Assembly: GCF_001274935.1 (NCBI RefSeq)
Contig: NZ_LILC01000002.1
Coordinates: 267,924 to 331,923, forward strand
Length of the DNA stretch: 64,000 bases
Source of the DNA: Priestia koreensis
GTDB taxonomy: Bacteria > Bacillota > Bacilli > Bacillales > Bacillaceae_H
Direction of reading: 5' to 3'
The notes beneath the pieces are model-generated. The model made no database searches. It saw nothing but the letters and a program-made list of their open reading frames with translations, and was not told the origin of the DNA. Positions 1 to 9,119 of the stretch are shown here, one piece after another. The first letter of the stretch is position 1. The number at the start of each line of letters is the position of its first letter. The position numbers and the translations under genes are program-made.

Positions 1-2
1 TG

Positions 3-761
3 AATCAACGAAGAGATATTGATATTTATGTATGTGACGATGGGTCTACAGATTTGACTAGTGAAGCTATACAAGAACTTTACCCAGAAGTAAAAATTAT
101 AAAAAGTACAGGAGGGTTGTTTTGGAGTAAGGGGATGTTTCAAGCAATGAAAGCTGCTGTTGTAAATAACTACGATTTTTATTTAATGGTAAATGATGAT
201 GTTGATTTTTATGACAGTATGCTAGATATAATGTTAAATTCATACAAAATTTCTAGTGAGAATTGTGCAATAGTAGGAAGTACTCAATCGGTTATTTCAA
301 AAGACCTTACTTATGGTGGGAGTGTATTAAAAACAAAGTGGAATATCAATAAAAAAATGTTATTGAAACCAAATGGAGAAATTCAAAAATGCGATTTTGC
401 GAATTGGAATTGTTTTTTAATTGATAATTTTACAGTGGACCACGTTGGGCTCATAGATAACAAGTATGAACATGGAATTGGTGATTTTGATTATTCATGT
501 CAAATGAAGAAAAAAGAAATACCAATATATATTGCCACAGATTATGTTGGAATATGTGAGCGTAATCCAATAAAAAATACATTTCAAGATCATACTTTAT
601 CAATTAATAAAAGGTTATCTCTACTGTTATCAGCAAAAGGTTTACCTATAAAATCCTATATGAGATTCTACTGGAAAAATTACAAATTGATAGGTGTTCC
701 TTTTTGTTCGTGGATGTATTTAAAAATGATAATGCTTATTTTTTTAAAACAAAAAAGTTAG
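3..761 (+). CDS. Glycosyltransferase family 2, 5'-truncated by window edge
   Basis: The reading frame is already open at base 3 and runs into the window from upstream, so the N-terminus is missing. The first visible residues contain the GT-A signature VCDDGSTD, followed by GGLFWSKG and the metal-binding-like stretch NDDVDF (about residues 60-65 of the visible part). This layout fits family 2 transferases of the rhamnosyl/galactosyl type that extend surface polysaccharides on the cytoplasmic face. An internal TTG at 54 is not a credible start because it falls inside the DDGSTD motif. The gene is strongly AT-rich, like its downstream neighbours as far as the flippase. Donor and acceptor sugars cannot be read from the sequence. 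Confidence 0.85.
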   Translation, partial: NQRRDIDIYVCDDGSTDLTSEAIQELYPEVKIIKSTGGLFWSKGMFQAMKAAVVNNYDFYLMVNDDVDFYDSMLDIMLNSYKISSENCAIVGSTQSVISKDLTYGGSVLKTKWNINKKMLLKPNGEIQKCDFANWNCFLIDNFTVDHVGLIDNKYEHGIGDFDYSCQMKKKEIPIYIATDYVGICERNPIKNTFQDHTLSINKRLSLLLSAKGLPIKSYMRFYWKNYKLIGVPFCSWMYLKMIMLIFLKQKS

Positions 762-928
762 TTTTAAAAACTTTATCCTTTTAAGAAATAAATAAAATAA
801 CAATTTTAATGAGTCAATCGCATTATCAATATAATTAACAAGTTAAAAAACTTAATTAGTGAAACTACCATTTAATGATCTGAAAATTCTAAGGTCATCA
901 TTGCGTAAAAGTATTATAAAGTCACTGA

Positions 929-1219
929 CTATTTTTTTTTACAGATTATCCTATTGCAATTTCTATAGAAAATGTAATGGAAGTTGATACATTAATTACG
1001 AATGTTCCACCTAACAATCTTAATATACATGAACTTCAAAAAAGATTAAATAAGAGGTTTGTCAAAGGTGAATTTACAGAATTATGTTCAGATAAAGTTT
1101 TTCACAAACAAAATTGGAGACTAAACTATCCAAATAAAGCTGATAACAAGGCAACATTTTATGGAGCAATTGTTAAAGAAGTTTGTGAAGGTAGAAAAAA
1201 TATGGGTGCTAATAATTAA
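929..1219 (+). pseudogene. C-terminal remnant of a degraded polysaccharide-locus gene
   Basis: An open stretch of about 96 codons follows an in-frame TGA at 926-928. The only ATG (977) has no ribosome-binding site and lies inside what looks like continuous protein sequence, since codons upstream of it (DYPIAISIENV) read as plausible protein too. It therefore looks like the tail of a larger gene whose 5' part has been lost. The residue mix (Asn/Lys rich, a VPPNN turn, a Trp-Arg pair) resembles its glycosyltransferase neighbours, but I do not recognise the family. A short intact gene is less likely. Confidence 0.4.
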
Positions 1220-1249
1220 TGATTTACTAGGAGTGTTTGTATAAGTTTT

Positions 1250-2059
1250 ATGAAAATATTAATTAATTATGCTAACAATAAGTATAAAAAGACTCAAAAA
1301 TTTAATAGTTTTACAGGTAAATATATAGGAGGATTTGACAAAGTATATTCTTTTGGTCCAGAAGACATTGATGAAGATTTTCAAAAGAGTAATTTTAAAA
1401 TTCTTAACCAAGAACGAGGAAACGGTTTATGGTTATGGAAACCTTATTTTATTCTAAAAGTGATGAAGGAAGCAAAAGAGGGGGACGTTATCTTTTACTG
1501 TGACTCAGGATCTTTTTTTTTAAAGAATATAAATCCCTTAGTTGAAAGTATCAGGGAATCAGATAAAAAAATATGGGTATCTAATATACCTTTGTTGGAA
1601 GTATCTTTTACTAAGCCTTCATGTTTTAAACTTATGGATTGCGATAGTGATTATTACAAATACACTAATCAGATACAAGCAACCTTTTTCTTAGCTATAA
1701 ATAATGCGAAAACTCGTTCCTTTGTAGAAAAATGGTTGAATTTGTGTAGCGAATATAAATTAGTATCTCCTGAAAATGGTGACATCGATAGCGGTAATTC
1801 TACGAAGAGGTTTATATCTCACAGGGAGGATCAATCAATATTGAGTTTGCTATGTAAAAGAGAAGGTATTCAGCCCTGTTTAGATCCTACTCAAAGAGGA
1901 AAGTATCCCGCATGGTATCGAAATAAAGATTACGAATTTGTAGTTCCTGTCCATACGCATAAATATTCTCCTATGATTTTTCTACACAAAACTCCAAATA
2001 TTGATATTGTCTCTTGGATAAAACAATATTTAGTTTGTTTAAAGCGTAAACACAGTTAG
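1250..2059 (+). CDS. Putative polysaccharide glycosyltransferase
   Basis: A 269-residue soluble protein. Near residue 60 it carries GNGLWLWKPYFIL, a block typical of a group of capsule/LPS transferases with a nucleotide-diphospho-sugar transferase fold. A DxD-like CDSGSF motif follows at about residue 85, and a HREDQS segment at about residue 190. There is no signal peptide or membrane segment, so it should act on the cytoplasmic side. The nearest AGGAG (1229-1233) lies an unusually long 16 bases before the ATG, suggesting weak translation or a different initiation mode. The gene belongs to the AT-rich 0-4.15 kb block and is followed closely by the acetyltransferase. The exact sugar cannot be inferred. 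Confidence 0.65.
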   Translation: MKILINYANNKYKKTQKFNSFTGKYIGGFDKVYSFGPEDIDEDFQKSNFKILNQERGNGLWLWKPYFILKVMKEAKEGDVIFYCDSGSFFLKNINPLVESIRESDKKIWVSNIPLLEVSFTKPSCFKLMDCDSDYYKYTNQIQATFFLAINNAKTRSFVEKWLNLCSEYKLVSPENGDIDSGNSTKRFISHREDQSILSLLCKREGIQPCLDPTQRGKYPAWYRNKDYEFVVPVHTHKYSPMIFLHKTPNIDIVSWIKQYLVCLKRKHS

Positions 2060-2104
2060 AGTATTTTGCAAAATTATATCAAATGGAAAGAGAGTTTATT
2101 TTAT

Positions 2105-2809
2105 ATGTCTAGAATCAGATCTCTAATAAGGGCATTTCTATACTCCTATTCACACTACAGGTACAATATAGATCACACTTGTAAGGTGTGGCCTTCTAGA
2201 AAAGTGAACAATATAAGATGCGAAGGATATAATACTATTCCGAAAGACGCAATGGTTAACAATGTGGAGTTGGGCTATGCTTCGGGCATTAGTAGAGATT
2301 CTATAATTATGAACACCAAAATTGGGCGATATACAGCTTTAGGTCCAGGATTGAAATTGGCAGTAGGACAACATCCTACATCAAAAATGGTTTCAATTCA
2401 TCCCTCTTTTTATTCTTTAAAACAACAGTATGGTTTCACATATGTCAGTGGTCAAAAAATGGAAGAGTTTAAATATGCAGATAAAGAAAAAAAGTACTCA
2501 GTAGTAATAGGTAACGATGTATGGATCGCGTCAAATGTCACATTAATAGAAGGCATTACTGTTGGTGATGGTGCCGTTATTGCAGCAGGTGCAGTAGTCA
2601 CTAAAGATGTTCCCCCCTATGCTATAGTTGGAGGCGTTCCAGCAAACGTAATTAGATATAGGTTTGATGATAACATTATTTCTTATCTACTAAAATTAAA
2701 ATGGTGGGATCAGGAACAGATTTGGATAGAACAGCACGCTGAATATTTTGAAGATGTAAATAAATTAGTTGAGGTTATAAATTCTCATGTCTACAACAAA
2801 GAATCTTAG
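2105..2809 (+). CDS. CatB-like O-acetyltransferase (left-handed beta-helix)
   Basis: A 234-residue hexapeptide-repeat acetyltransferase. The C-terminal half shows the usual sequence [14 protein letters not shown], then [17 protein letters not shown] and the closing GVPANVI. The middle has the xenobiotic-acetyltransferase-like GQHPTS segment with the probable catalytic His. It probably transfers acetyl from acetyl-CoA to a sugar of the exported polysaccharide. I prefer the ATG at 2105 because GGAAAGAGAG lies about 11 bases upstream; an earlier TTG at 2066 is possible. Its 3' end overlaps the flippase start by 23 bases, indicating translational coupling. Acetylation of another substrate cannot be excluded. 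Confidence 0.75.
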   Translation: MSRIRSLIRAFLYSYSHYRYNIDHTCKVWPSRKVNNIRCEGYNTIPKDAMVNNVELGYASGISRDSIIMNTKIGRYTALGPGLKLAVGQHPTSKMVSIHPSFYSLKQQYGFTYVSGQKMEEFKYADKEKKYSVVIGNDVWIASNVTLIEGITVGDGAVIAAGAVVTKDVPPYAIVGGVPANVIRYRFDDNIISYLLKLKWWDQEQIWIEQHAEYFEDVNKLVEVINSHVYNKES

Positions 2810-4154
2810 TCGCAGCACTAGAAATGTCATATTCAATATATTTAATAGTGTAATAGTTAAAGGGGTTGCGATTTTTGTAGGGTTTATTACTATTCCAGCT
2901 TATATTACATACTTTGATAATAATCTTATGTTAGGTGTTTGGTTTACTATATTGTCGGTATTAAGCTGGATATTAAATTTTGATTTAGGTATAGGAAACG
3001 GTTTAAGAAATAGGCTTGTGACTACTTTGGTTGAAAATCAAGAAGAAAAGTCTAAAAAATATATTTCGTCAGCTTATGTTTTCTTAACAATGATGGCATC
3101 GGCTCTTTCCGTGATATTATGTAGCATCTCACTGGTTATTCCATGGAATAGAGTTTTTAATGTTACCAATACGAGTATTGATCCTATGGCTCTGAAGTTG
3201 GCAATTACAATTTTAATGTTAAGTATATTATTACAATTCATATTAAGAATAATTTCGTCAATTCTATATGCCTTACAGTTATCGTTTGTTCCTAATTTGT
3301 TAAGTCTCATTACCAGTATTATTTTGCTGGTTTTTGTAATAACTAGTAATAATTATTTTGAACATAAGGATATAGTTGCCTTAGCTATAGTTTATTTTCT
3401 GGCTGTCAATGTACCTTTGTTAGTTACAACATTACTCGTTTTTAATACGAGGTTGAAGTCTTTTCGTCCTAGTATAAGTTTTTTTGAGTGGGAATATGCT
3501 AAGGATACTTTTAAGGTAGGCAGTGCTTTCTTGGGTTTACAATTAGAGGCTATGATTATTAATAATACTAGTATATTTTTGATTACGTGGTTGCTCGGTA
3601 GTTTATACGTTGTTGAATACAACATATACATTAAGGTTTTTTCACTAGTAAGCACTGTATTTTCTTTAATTACAGTGCCCATATGGTCTGCTGTAACTAG
3701 GGCACAATCACAGGGTAATTATGTATGGATTCGCAAAACTATAAGAGTACTACAATTAGTGGGTATTACATTATCAGTAGGACAACTTGTATTTTTGCCT
3801 GTTATGCAATTTCTATTTAATATGTGGCTTGAAAGCAATTCAATAATTGTAGATTATAAAGTAATGATTTTGTTTTCTATAGATCAAAGTATTATCATAT
3901 GGTCAGGTATATGTGCCTCTATATGCAATGGATTGAATGAATTGAAATTACAATTCAAGTTAATGACAGCTGGTGCAATTTTAATTGTACCACTGTCTAT
4001 TTTCTTAACAAATATGTTCGATGGCTATTCTGGAGTAATTCTGGCACATATCATTTCTCTTATTCCGTATTGTATAGGCCAAACTATATGGATGGAAAAA
4101 TACACACGAAGAAATATTTTGCTAGTTAATAATGAAATTTTATTAAATAAGTAA
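2787..4154 (+). CDS. Polysaccharide flippase, Wzx/MATE-like
   Basis: A 455-residue integral membrane protein with about twelve hydrophobic segments spread over the whole length and a short basic N-terminus. This matches oligosaccharide flippases of the MOP superfamily, which translocate undecaprenyl-linked repeat units across the cytoplasmic membrane. It starts inside the preceding acetyltransferase gene. Wzx proteins are poorly conserved, so assignment rests on topology, length and neighbours rather than on a motif. No Wzy-type polymerase is visible in the window; it may lie upstream of base 1. The composition stays very AT-rich up to the end of this gene and then changes sharply at the UDP-glucose dehydrogenase. 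Confidence 0.75.
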   Translation: MSTTKNLSRSTRNVIFNIFNSVIVKGVAIFVGFITIPAYITYFDNNLMLGVWFTILSVLSWILNFDLGIGNGLRNRLVTTLVENQEEKSKKYISSAYVFLTMMASALSVILCSISLVIPWNRVFNVTNTSIDPMALKLAITILMLSILLQFILRIISSILYALQLSFVPNLLSLITSIILLVFVITSNNYFEHKDIVALAIVYFLAVNVPLLVTTLLVFNTRLKSFRPSISFFEWEYAKDTFKVGSAFLGLQLEAMIINNTSIFLITWLLGSLYVVEYNIYIKVFSLVSTVFSLITVPIWSAVTRAQSQGNYVWIRKTIRVLQLVGITLSVGQLVFLPVMQFLFNMWLESNSIIVDYKVMILFSIDQSIIIWSGICASICNGLNELKLQFKLMTAGAILIVPLSIFLTNMFDGYSGVILAHIISLIPYCIGQTIWMEKYTRRNILLVNNEILLNK

Positions 4155-4184
4155 TAATAATATTTTAAGGTGGCGGAAGTAAAA

Positions 4185-5504
4185 ATGAAAATCTCAGTAG
4201 CAGGAACTGGCTATGTTGGCCTCGTAACAGGCGTCTGCCTTGCAGAATACGGCCACACAGTTACTTGTGTGGACATAGACGAAAGAAAAGTAGCATTGAT
4301 GGAATCTGGTATTTCGCCGATTTATGAGCCAGGTTTAGAAGAATTAATGAATAAAAATATGGAGCGTTTGCATTTTACGACCGACTACGGGCGTGCCTAT
4401 GAAGATGCAGACGTTATTTTTATTGGGGTCGGTACGCCTGAGAAGCAGGATGGATCTGCTAATTTAACATATGTATACGGTGTAGCGGAGGAGATTGCTG
4501 CAAGTATTAAAAAAGATTGCGTCGTTGTTGTTAAGTCAACGGTTCCAATTGGAACAAATGATAAGATAGAGGAAGTCATTAAGTCAAATCTACAGCATGA
4601 TGTGAACGTGTATGTGGCGTCAAACCCAGAGTTCTTATCACAGGGAAGTGCGGTAAAAGATACTCTAAATACGTCACGTATTGTTATTGGTGTGGAAGAA
4701 GAGTTTGCAGGAAGCGTTCTCCAAGAAGTGTACAAGGATTTTAACGCTCCTATCGTTGTGACGAACCGCAAAAGTGCGGAAATGATTAAGTATGCTTCGA
4801 ATGACTTTTTAGCGCTAAAGATTTCATTTATCAATGAAATTGCTAATCTATGTGAAATTATTGGTGCAGACATTGAAGATGTGGCTCACGGTATGGGGTT
4901 TGATAAGCGTATTGGGGACAAGTTTTTGAATGCGGGAATTGGGTACGGAGGTTCTTGTTTCCCAAAAGATACAAAAGCTCTTCACTGGTTAGCTAATTTT
5001 CATGATTATGAATTAAAAACGGTTAAAGCAGCAATTGACGTAAACGAAAATCAGAAGCTTAAGCTTATTAAAAAGTCCCGTAAATATTATGAGAGTTTAA
5101 AAGGGTTAAATATTGCGGTGCTAGGATTAACGTTCAAACCAGGTACTGATGATTTACGTGAAGCACCGACTCTAGTTAATATTCCTTTAATGGTGGAAGA
5201 TGGGGCAAACGTGAGAGCATGGGACCCTGTTGGGATAGAGAATTTTAAAAAGCTTCATCCGAAGAGCGTTACGTACTGTGCTTCAATTGAAGAAACGTTA
5301 CAAAATGCGGATATTTGCTTCATCTTCACAGAATGGGACGAAGTAAAGGCATTTGATTTAAATAAGTATAGCGAGTTAATGAAGCATCCAATCGTTATCG
5401 ACGGACGTAACTGTTATCAGTTATCTGATGTGAAGAAAGCAAAAATCGTGTATGATTCCATTGGTCGTGAAACGATTCAACAAGTGGAAACATCATTCGT
5501 TTAA
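4185..5504 (+). CDS. ugd: UDP-glucose 6-dehydrogenase (copy 1)
   Basis: A 439-residue NAD-dependent enzyme oxidising UDP-glucose to UDP-glucuronate in two steps. The N-terminal Rossmann motif is GTGYVGLVTG. The active-site block GYGGSCFPKDT holds the catalytic Cys at about residue 260, and the UDP-binding C-terminal domain includes LGLTFKPGTDDLR. The start is the ATG at 4185, matching the family N-terminus MKISVAGTG, with AAGGTGG about 11 bases upstream. A second full-length copy lies at 13987-15306. By eye the two differ at about 57 positions (roughly 87% identical), with the central dimer and active-site region almost unchanged. It is followed by a terminator and the mannose genes. TuaD and YwqF of B. 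subtilis are family members. Confidence 0.95.
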   Translation: MKISVAGTGYVGLVTGVCLAEYGHTVTCVDIDERKVALMESGISPIYEPGLEELMNKNMERLHFTTDYGRAYEDADVIFIGVGTPEKQDGSANLTYVYGVAEEIAASIKKDCVVVVKSTVPIGTNDKIEEVIKSNLQHDVNVYVASNPEFLSQGSAVKDTLNTSRIVIGVEEEFAGSVLQEVYKDFNAPIVVTNRKSAEMIKYASNDFLALKISFINEIANLCEIIGADIEDVAHGMGFDKRIGDKFLNAGIGYGGSCFPKDTKALHWLANFHDYELKTVKAAIDVNENQKLKLIKKSRKYYESLKGLNIAVLGLTFKPGTDDLREAPTLVNIPLMVEDGANVRAWDPVGIENFKKLHPKSVTYCASIEETLQNADICFIFTEWDEVKAFDLNKYSELMKHPIVIDGRNCYQLSDVKKAKIVYDSIGRETIQQVETSFV

Positions 5505-5524
5505 TAGAAAAGGTTTTGGGTTAG

Positions 5525-5557
5525 GGGATCTGTAAACAAACAGATCTCTTTTTTTAT
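5525..5557 (+). terminator. Rho-independent terminator after ugd copy 1
   Basis: The stem GATCTGT/ACAGATC is extended by two further pairs, has a 6-base loop and is followed by an uninterrupted T run. It separates ugd from the mannose gene cluster. Confidence 0.85.
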
Positions 5558-5573
5558 TGAGGGGGGAATAAAA

Positions 5574-6962
5574 ATGAAATTAGTATTACTATCAGGTGGA
5601 TCAGGAAAACGCCTGTGGCCGCTATCAAACGATACGCGCTCAAAGCAGTTTTTAAAAGTATTAGAAGGAAAAGACGGAAGCAAAGAGTCCATGGTACAGC
5701 GCGTTTGGAGTCAAATTCAATCGGTTGGACTAGGGGAGTCGACGGTCATTGCGACGTCTAAATTGCAGCGTGATATGATTCAAAGTCAGGTTGGAATGGA
5801 CGTACCGCTTATTATTGAGCCGGAGCGTCGTGATACGTTCCCAGCGATTGCACTTGCTGCGTCTTATTTATATTCAGAAGAGAACGCGTCAGAAGATGAA
5901 ATTGTCGTTGTATTGCCCGTTGATCCGTATGTGGAAGACGGGTTTTTTGAGCGTGTAAAAGATTTAGAAGAAGCGTTGAAGGAATCAGATGCAGAACTTG
6001 CACTAATGGGTGTTACGCCGACATATCCTTCCTCCAAGTACGGTTATATCGTACCGAAGGGCACAGTGGAGGGGAATGCTCATTTTACGGTGGATCGTTT
6101 TACGGAAAAGCCAACAGAAGATGCGGCGATTCAGTTAATCCAGCAGCGTGCGCTTTGGAACTGCGGTGTATTCGCATTTAAGCTTGGTTATTTAATGAAG
6201 ATACTAATAGAGAAAAACTTGCCGCTTTCGTTCACAGACCTACATAATACCTATGAAACGTTACCGAAAATTAGTTTTGATTACGAAGTAGTGGAAAAAG
6301 CGGGTCATATTGTAGCGCTTCCTTATGATGGTTACTGGAAGGATCTTGGAACATGGAATACGTTAACCGAAGAAATGGCCACTTCCCAAATCGGAAAAGG
6401 TGTGCTAACAGACGATTCAACTAACAGTCATCTAGTGAATGAGCTTGATATTCCTGTAACGGTACTAGGGGTCAAGGATATTGTAGTTGCAGCGAGTCCA
6501 GACGGAATCTTAGTAGCAGATAAGGCATCAAGTCCAAAGATTAAAGAGGTCATTGGCGATTGGAATTATCCACCTATGTATGAGGAGCGTCTTTGGGGGT
6601 GGTCTCGTGTACTTGATTATGCAAAGTACGAAGACGGCACGGAAATGGTCACAAAGCGTATTCATATTGCAGAAGGAAAAAACTCAACGTATCATTATCA
6701 CAACCTTCGTGATGAAGTATGGACAATTGTGCGCGGTGAGGGTGAGCTTGCGTTAGATGATCATTTAACACGCGTGAAAGCGGGCGATATTATTCACTTA
6801 CCGGCTGGTAAAAAGCACGGAATTCGTGCCCTTCGTGAGTTGGAATTTATTGAAGTGCAGACAGGAAGCGGTATTTCAGAGCAAGATTTCGTTCGCTTAT
6901 TGTTCAAATGGGACGATGTTGTCAAACAATTTCAAGGCTCACGTCCAAAGGTAATTTCGTAA
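5574..6962 (+). CDS. manC: Bifunctional mannose-1-P guanylyltransferase / mannose-6-P isomerase
   Basis: A 462-residue protein with two domains. Residues 1-290 form the nucleotidyltransferase, with SGGSGKRLWPLSN at the N-terminus, followed by the FxEKP substrate loop (FTEKP, about residue 180) and WNCGVF. Residues 335-460 form the type II isomerase cupin with the metal-ligand segment YHYHNLRDE and later LPAGKKHG. It makes GDP-mannose from mannose-1-phosphate and can also convert fructose-6-P to mannose-6-P. A strong GAGGGGGG ribosome site precedes the ATG. With manA and the phosphohexomutase downstream, the whole route from fructose-6-P to GDP-mannose is encoded in about 5 kb. The isomerase step is therefore doubly covered. 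Confidence 0.93.
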   Translation: MKLVLLSGGSGKRLWPLSNDTRSKQFLKVLEGKDGSKESMVQRVWSQIQSVGLGESTVIATSKLQRDMIQSQVGMDVPLIIEPERRDTFPAIALAASYLYSEENASEDEIVVVLPVDPYVEDGFFERVKDLEEALKESDAELALMGVTPTYPSSKYGYIVPKGTVEGNAHFTVDRFTEKPTEDAAIQLIQQRALWNCGVFAFKLGYLMKILIEKNLPLSFTDLHNTYETLPKISFDYEVVEKAGHIVALPYDGYWKDLGTWNTLTEEMATSQIGKGVLTDDSTNSHLVNELDIPVTVLGVKDIVVAASPDGILVADKASSPKIKEVIGDWNYPPMYEERLWGWSRVLDYAKYEDGTEMVTKRIHIAEGKNSTYHYHNLRDEVWTIVRGEGELALDDHLTRVKAGDIIHLPAGKKHGIRALRELEFIEVQTGSGISEQDFVRLLFKWDDVVKQFQGSRPKVIS

Positions 6963-6966
6963 GAAT

Positions 6967-6990
6967 GTGTCTACATAGACGCATTTTTTT
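6967..6990 (+). terminator. Short terminator-like hairpin after manC
   Basis: A 6-bp stem (GTGTCT with TAGACGC, one G-T pair), a four-base loop and seven Ts. The stem is weak, so partial read-through into the downstream genes is likely. Confidence 0.5.
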
Positions 6991-7007
6991 ATGAGGAGAG
7001 CTTGAAA

Positions 7008-8093
7008 ATGAAGAAGATTGCGTATTACATCTCAGATTATGGCTATGGTCATGCGGCACGCAGTATTGCCATTATTCGTGAGTTGCTAAAGCAATATGAT
7101 GATGTTGAAGTGGTTATTTGTCATTCGTTCGCACTCGCATTTTTACAGCAATCGCTTCCTCAAGAGCGGGTCACTTACCGGCGTATTCAAACAGATATTG
7201 GTTATATCTTAAAAGCGGGATCATTGGAGCCAGATGGCATAGAAATAGAGAAGGGCTTACGTGAATTTTTAGAAGACGATCATTATTTAATAGAAGAAAT
7301 GATCTTTTTAAAAGAAATGGCTATTTCGTTCGTACTTTCTGACGTATCGTTTATTGGCATTGCAGCTGCTTATGAAATTGGAATTCCGTCACTAGTTATA
7401 TCAAATTTCACATGGGCTACGGCATACGATGGATTAATTGACCGATATCTTCATTATTATCTGCGTAATCAATATATGAAAACGACTCATTTCTTTCGAC
7501 TAGCTGGAAGTACAGAAACGGACCATGTGTGTGAAGGTCATTTGAATCTTAGCTTTGATTTTCTTTCGAGACAAATAGAGAAAGACGAAGTACAGCGTAT
7601 TCGAACATCGCTGTCTGCTACTAGTGACAAAGCGATTGTGTATGTGGGGCTTGGAATGAAAGTAAACGTTGGTGATGTGAACAGCTGGTCATTATGGGAC
7701 AGTCCAAATTGTACGTTCATCGTGTCATCAACTATGGACGTGCAGCATCACAATGTTGTATCCATTCCGACTGATTATATTGAATCACAGCATTACATCG
7801 CAGCAGCAGACATCGCGATTACAAAATCAGGATGGGGTACAATCAGTGAAGCTATTCTGGGTGAAACTTCGCTTTTAGTTGTGGAACGACAAAGCTTAAG
7901 GGAAGACAGAGATACAATCGCGTATTTAAAGGAACGAAATCTTTGTGAAGTTATTCATTGGGATGCATTACCGGATTTTGTGTTAGATGAAAAAAGAATT
8001 TCAACATTAAAAGAGAAACAGCCACAAGGATGGCTGAATGAAACAAGTTCGATTGTGAAGAGAATAGGACTTGTTCTAGAGAGCAGTGAATAA
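7008..8093 (+). CDS. GT-B glycosyltransferase (MurG/GT28-like)
   Basis: A 361-residue protein. The N-terminus YYISDYGYGHAARS is the glycine-rich acceptor/donor loop seen in MurG-like transferases. The C-terminal domain has ADIAITKSGWGTISEAI, the nucleotide-sugar binding block of the GT28 C-terminal fold, with a final RQSLREDRD segment. The ATG at 7008 is preferred over the TTG at 7002 because GAGGAG lies 9 bases upstream. Its position between manC and manA suggests a role in mannose-dependent glycan assembly, but donor identity is inference. There is no membrane segment. A glycolipid synthase role is an alternative. Confidence 0.7.
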   Translation: MKKIAYYISDYGYGHAARSIAIIRELLKQYDDVEVVICHSFALAFLQQSLPQERVTYRRIQTDIGYILKAGSLEPDGIEIEKGLREFLEDDHYLIEEMIFLKEMAISFVLSDVSFIGIAAAYEIGIPSLVISNFTWATAYDGLIDRYLHYYLRNQYMKTTHFFRLAGSTETDHVCEGHLNLSFDFLSRQIEKDEVQRIRTSLSATSDKAIVYVGLGMKVNVGDVNSWSLWDSPNCTFIVSSTMDVQHHNVVSIPTDYIESQHYIAAADIAITKSGWGTISEAILGETSLLVVERQSLREDRDTIAYLKERNLCEVIHWDALPDFVLDEKRISTLKEKQPQGWLNETSSIVKRIGLVLESSE

Positions 8094-8108
8094 AAGGGAG
8101 TCAAAAAA

Positions 8109-9119
8109 ATGAAAAACGAACCAATATTTCTAACGCCGATTTTCCAAGAGCGGATCTGGGGAGGAACGAAGCTACAGGAAGTGTATGAGTATGCGATTCC
8201 TTCTGGCCAAACAGGAGAGTGCTGGGCAATTTCTGCTCATCCAAACGGTGAGAGCATAGCAAGAAACGGAGAATTTGAGGGATATACGCTTAGTAAGCTA
8301 TGGGAAGAGAAGCCAGAGCTGTTTGGGCACTTTGAGAGCGATCGTTTTCCGCTTTTAACGAAAATTTTAGATGCAAACGCTGATTTGTCTGTACAGGTTC
8401 ATCCAAATGATAACTATGCGCGTGAGTATGAGTTTGGTGAGCTTGGCAAAACAGAGTGCTGGTATATTATTGATTGTGAGAAGGATGCAGAGATGATTTT
8501 CGGTCATCATGCACAGTCAAAAGAAGAGTTTGTACAGATGATACATAATGGTCACTGGGATGATTTGTTGCATCGCATTAAAATCAAGCCCGGTGACTTC
8601 TTTTATGTACCAAGTGGGACAATTCATGCGCTTTGTAAGGGGACACTCGTGCTAGAAACACAGCAAAGCTCTGATACAACGTACCGAGTGTATGACTATA
8701 ATCGCATGGGACAAGACGGAAAGCTCCGTGAACTTCATCTTGATAAAGCAATTAAGGTCACAACAGTTCCCCATCGTTCTGCAAAAGTAGAGCCTACTCT
8801 CGCTAGAATTAGTGGGGGAGAAATTACGAAATTTCTGGAGGAAGATTACTTTTCCGTCTATAAATGGAGTGTTCAAACATCCCTTGAACTTAGCCAAGAG
8901 GCTCCATTTACGTTGGGTAGCGTTATAAGCGGTAACGGAACTCTTCGTACGGATGATGGGGAGTTTTCATTGCGAAAAGGCGATCATTTCATTTTACCGA
9001 AGGGGATAACAACATTTACGATTGAGGGAAACATTGACATCATTGCTTCACATCCAAACAACAAGGGAGATCATCACCATGACATGGAAACAGCAGCTAA
9101 ACAAATGGCTCACATATAA
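8109..9119 (+). CDS. manA: Mannose-6-phosphate isomerase, class I
   Basis: A 336-residue zinc enzyme interconverting fructose-6-P and mannose-6-P. Metal and active-site landmarks are visible: QVHPND near residue 97, KTECWYI near 118 and PSGTIHAL near 172. The N-terminus IWGGTKL is also typical of the Bacillus type. AAAGGGAG sits 7 bases before the ATG. The last 41 bases overlap the start of the phosphohexomutase gene, implying coupled translation. Together with manC and the mutase it supplies GDP-mannose. The isomerase domain of manC would duplicate this activity. Confidence 0.93.
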   Translation: MKNEPIFLTPIFQERIWGGTKLQEVYEYAIPSGQTGECWAISAHPNGESIARNGEFEGYTLSKLWEEKPELFGHFESDRFPLLTKILDANADLSVQVHPNDNYAREYEFGELGKTECWYIIDCEKDAEMIFGHHAQSKEEFVQMIHNGHWDDLLHRIKIKPGDFFYVPSGTIHALCKGTLVLETQQSSDTTYRVYDYNRMGQDGKLRELHLDKAIKVTTVPHRSAKVEPTLARISGGEITKFLEEDYFSVYKWSVQTSLELSQEAPFTLGSVISGNGTLRTDDGEFSLRKGDHFILPKGITTFTIEGNIDIIASHPNNKGDHHHDMETAAKQMAHI

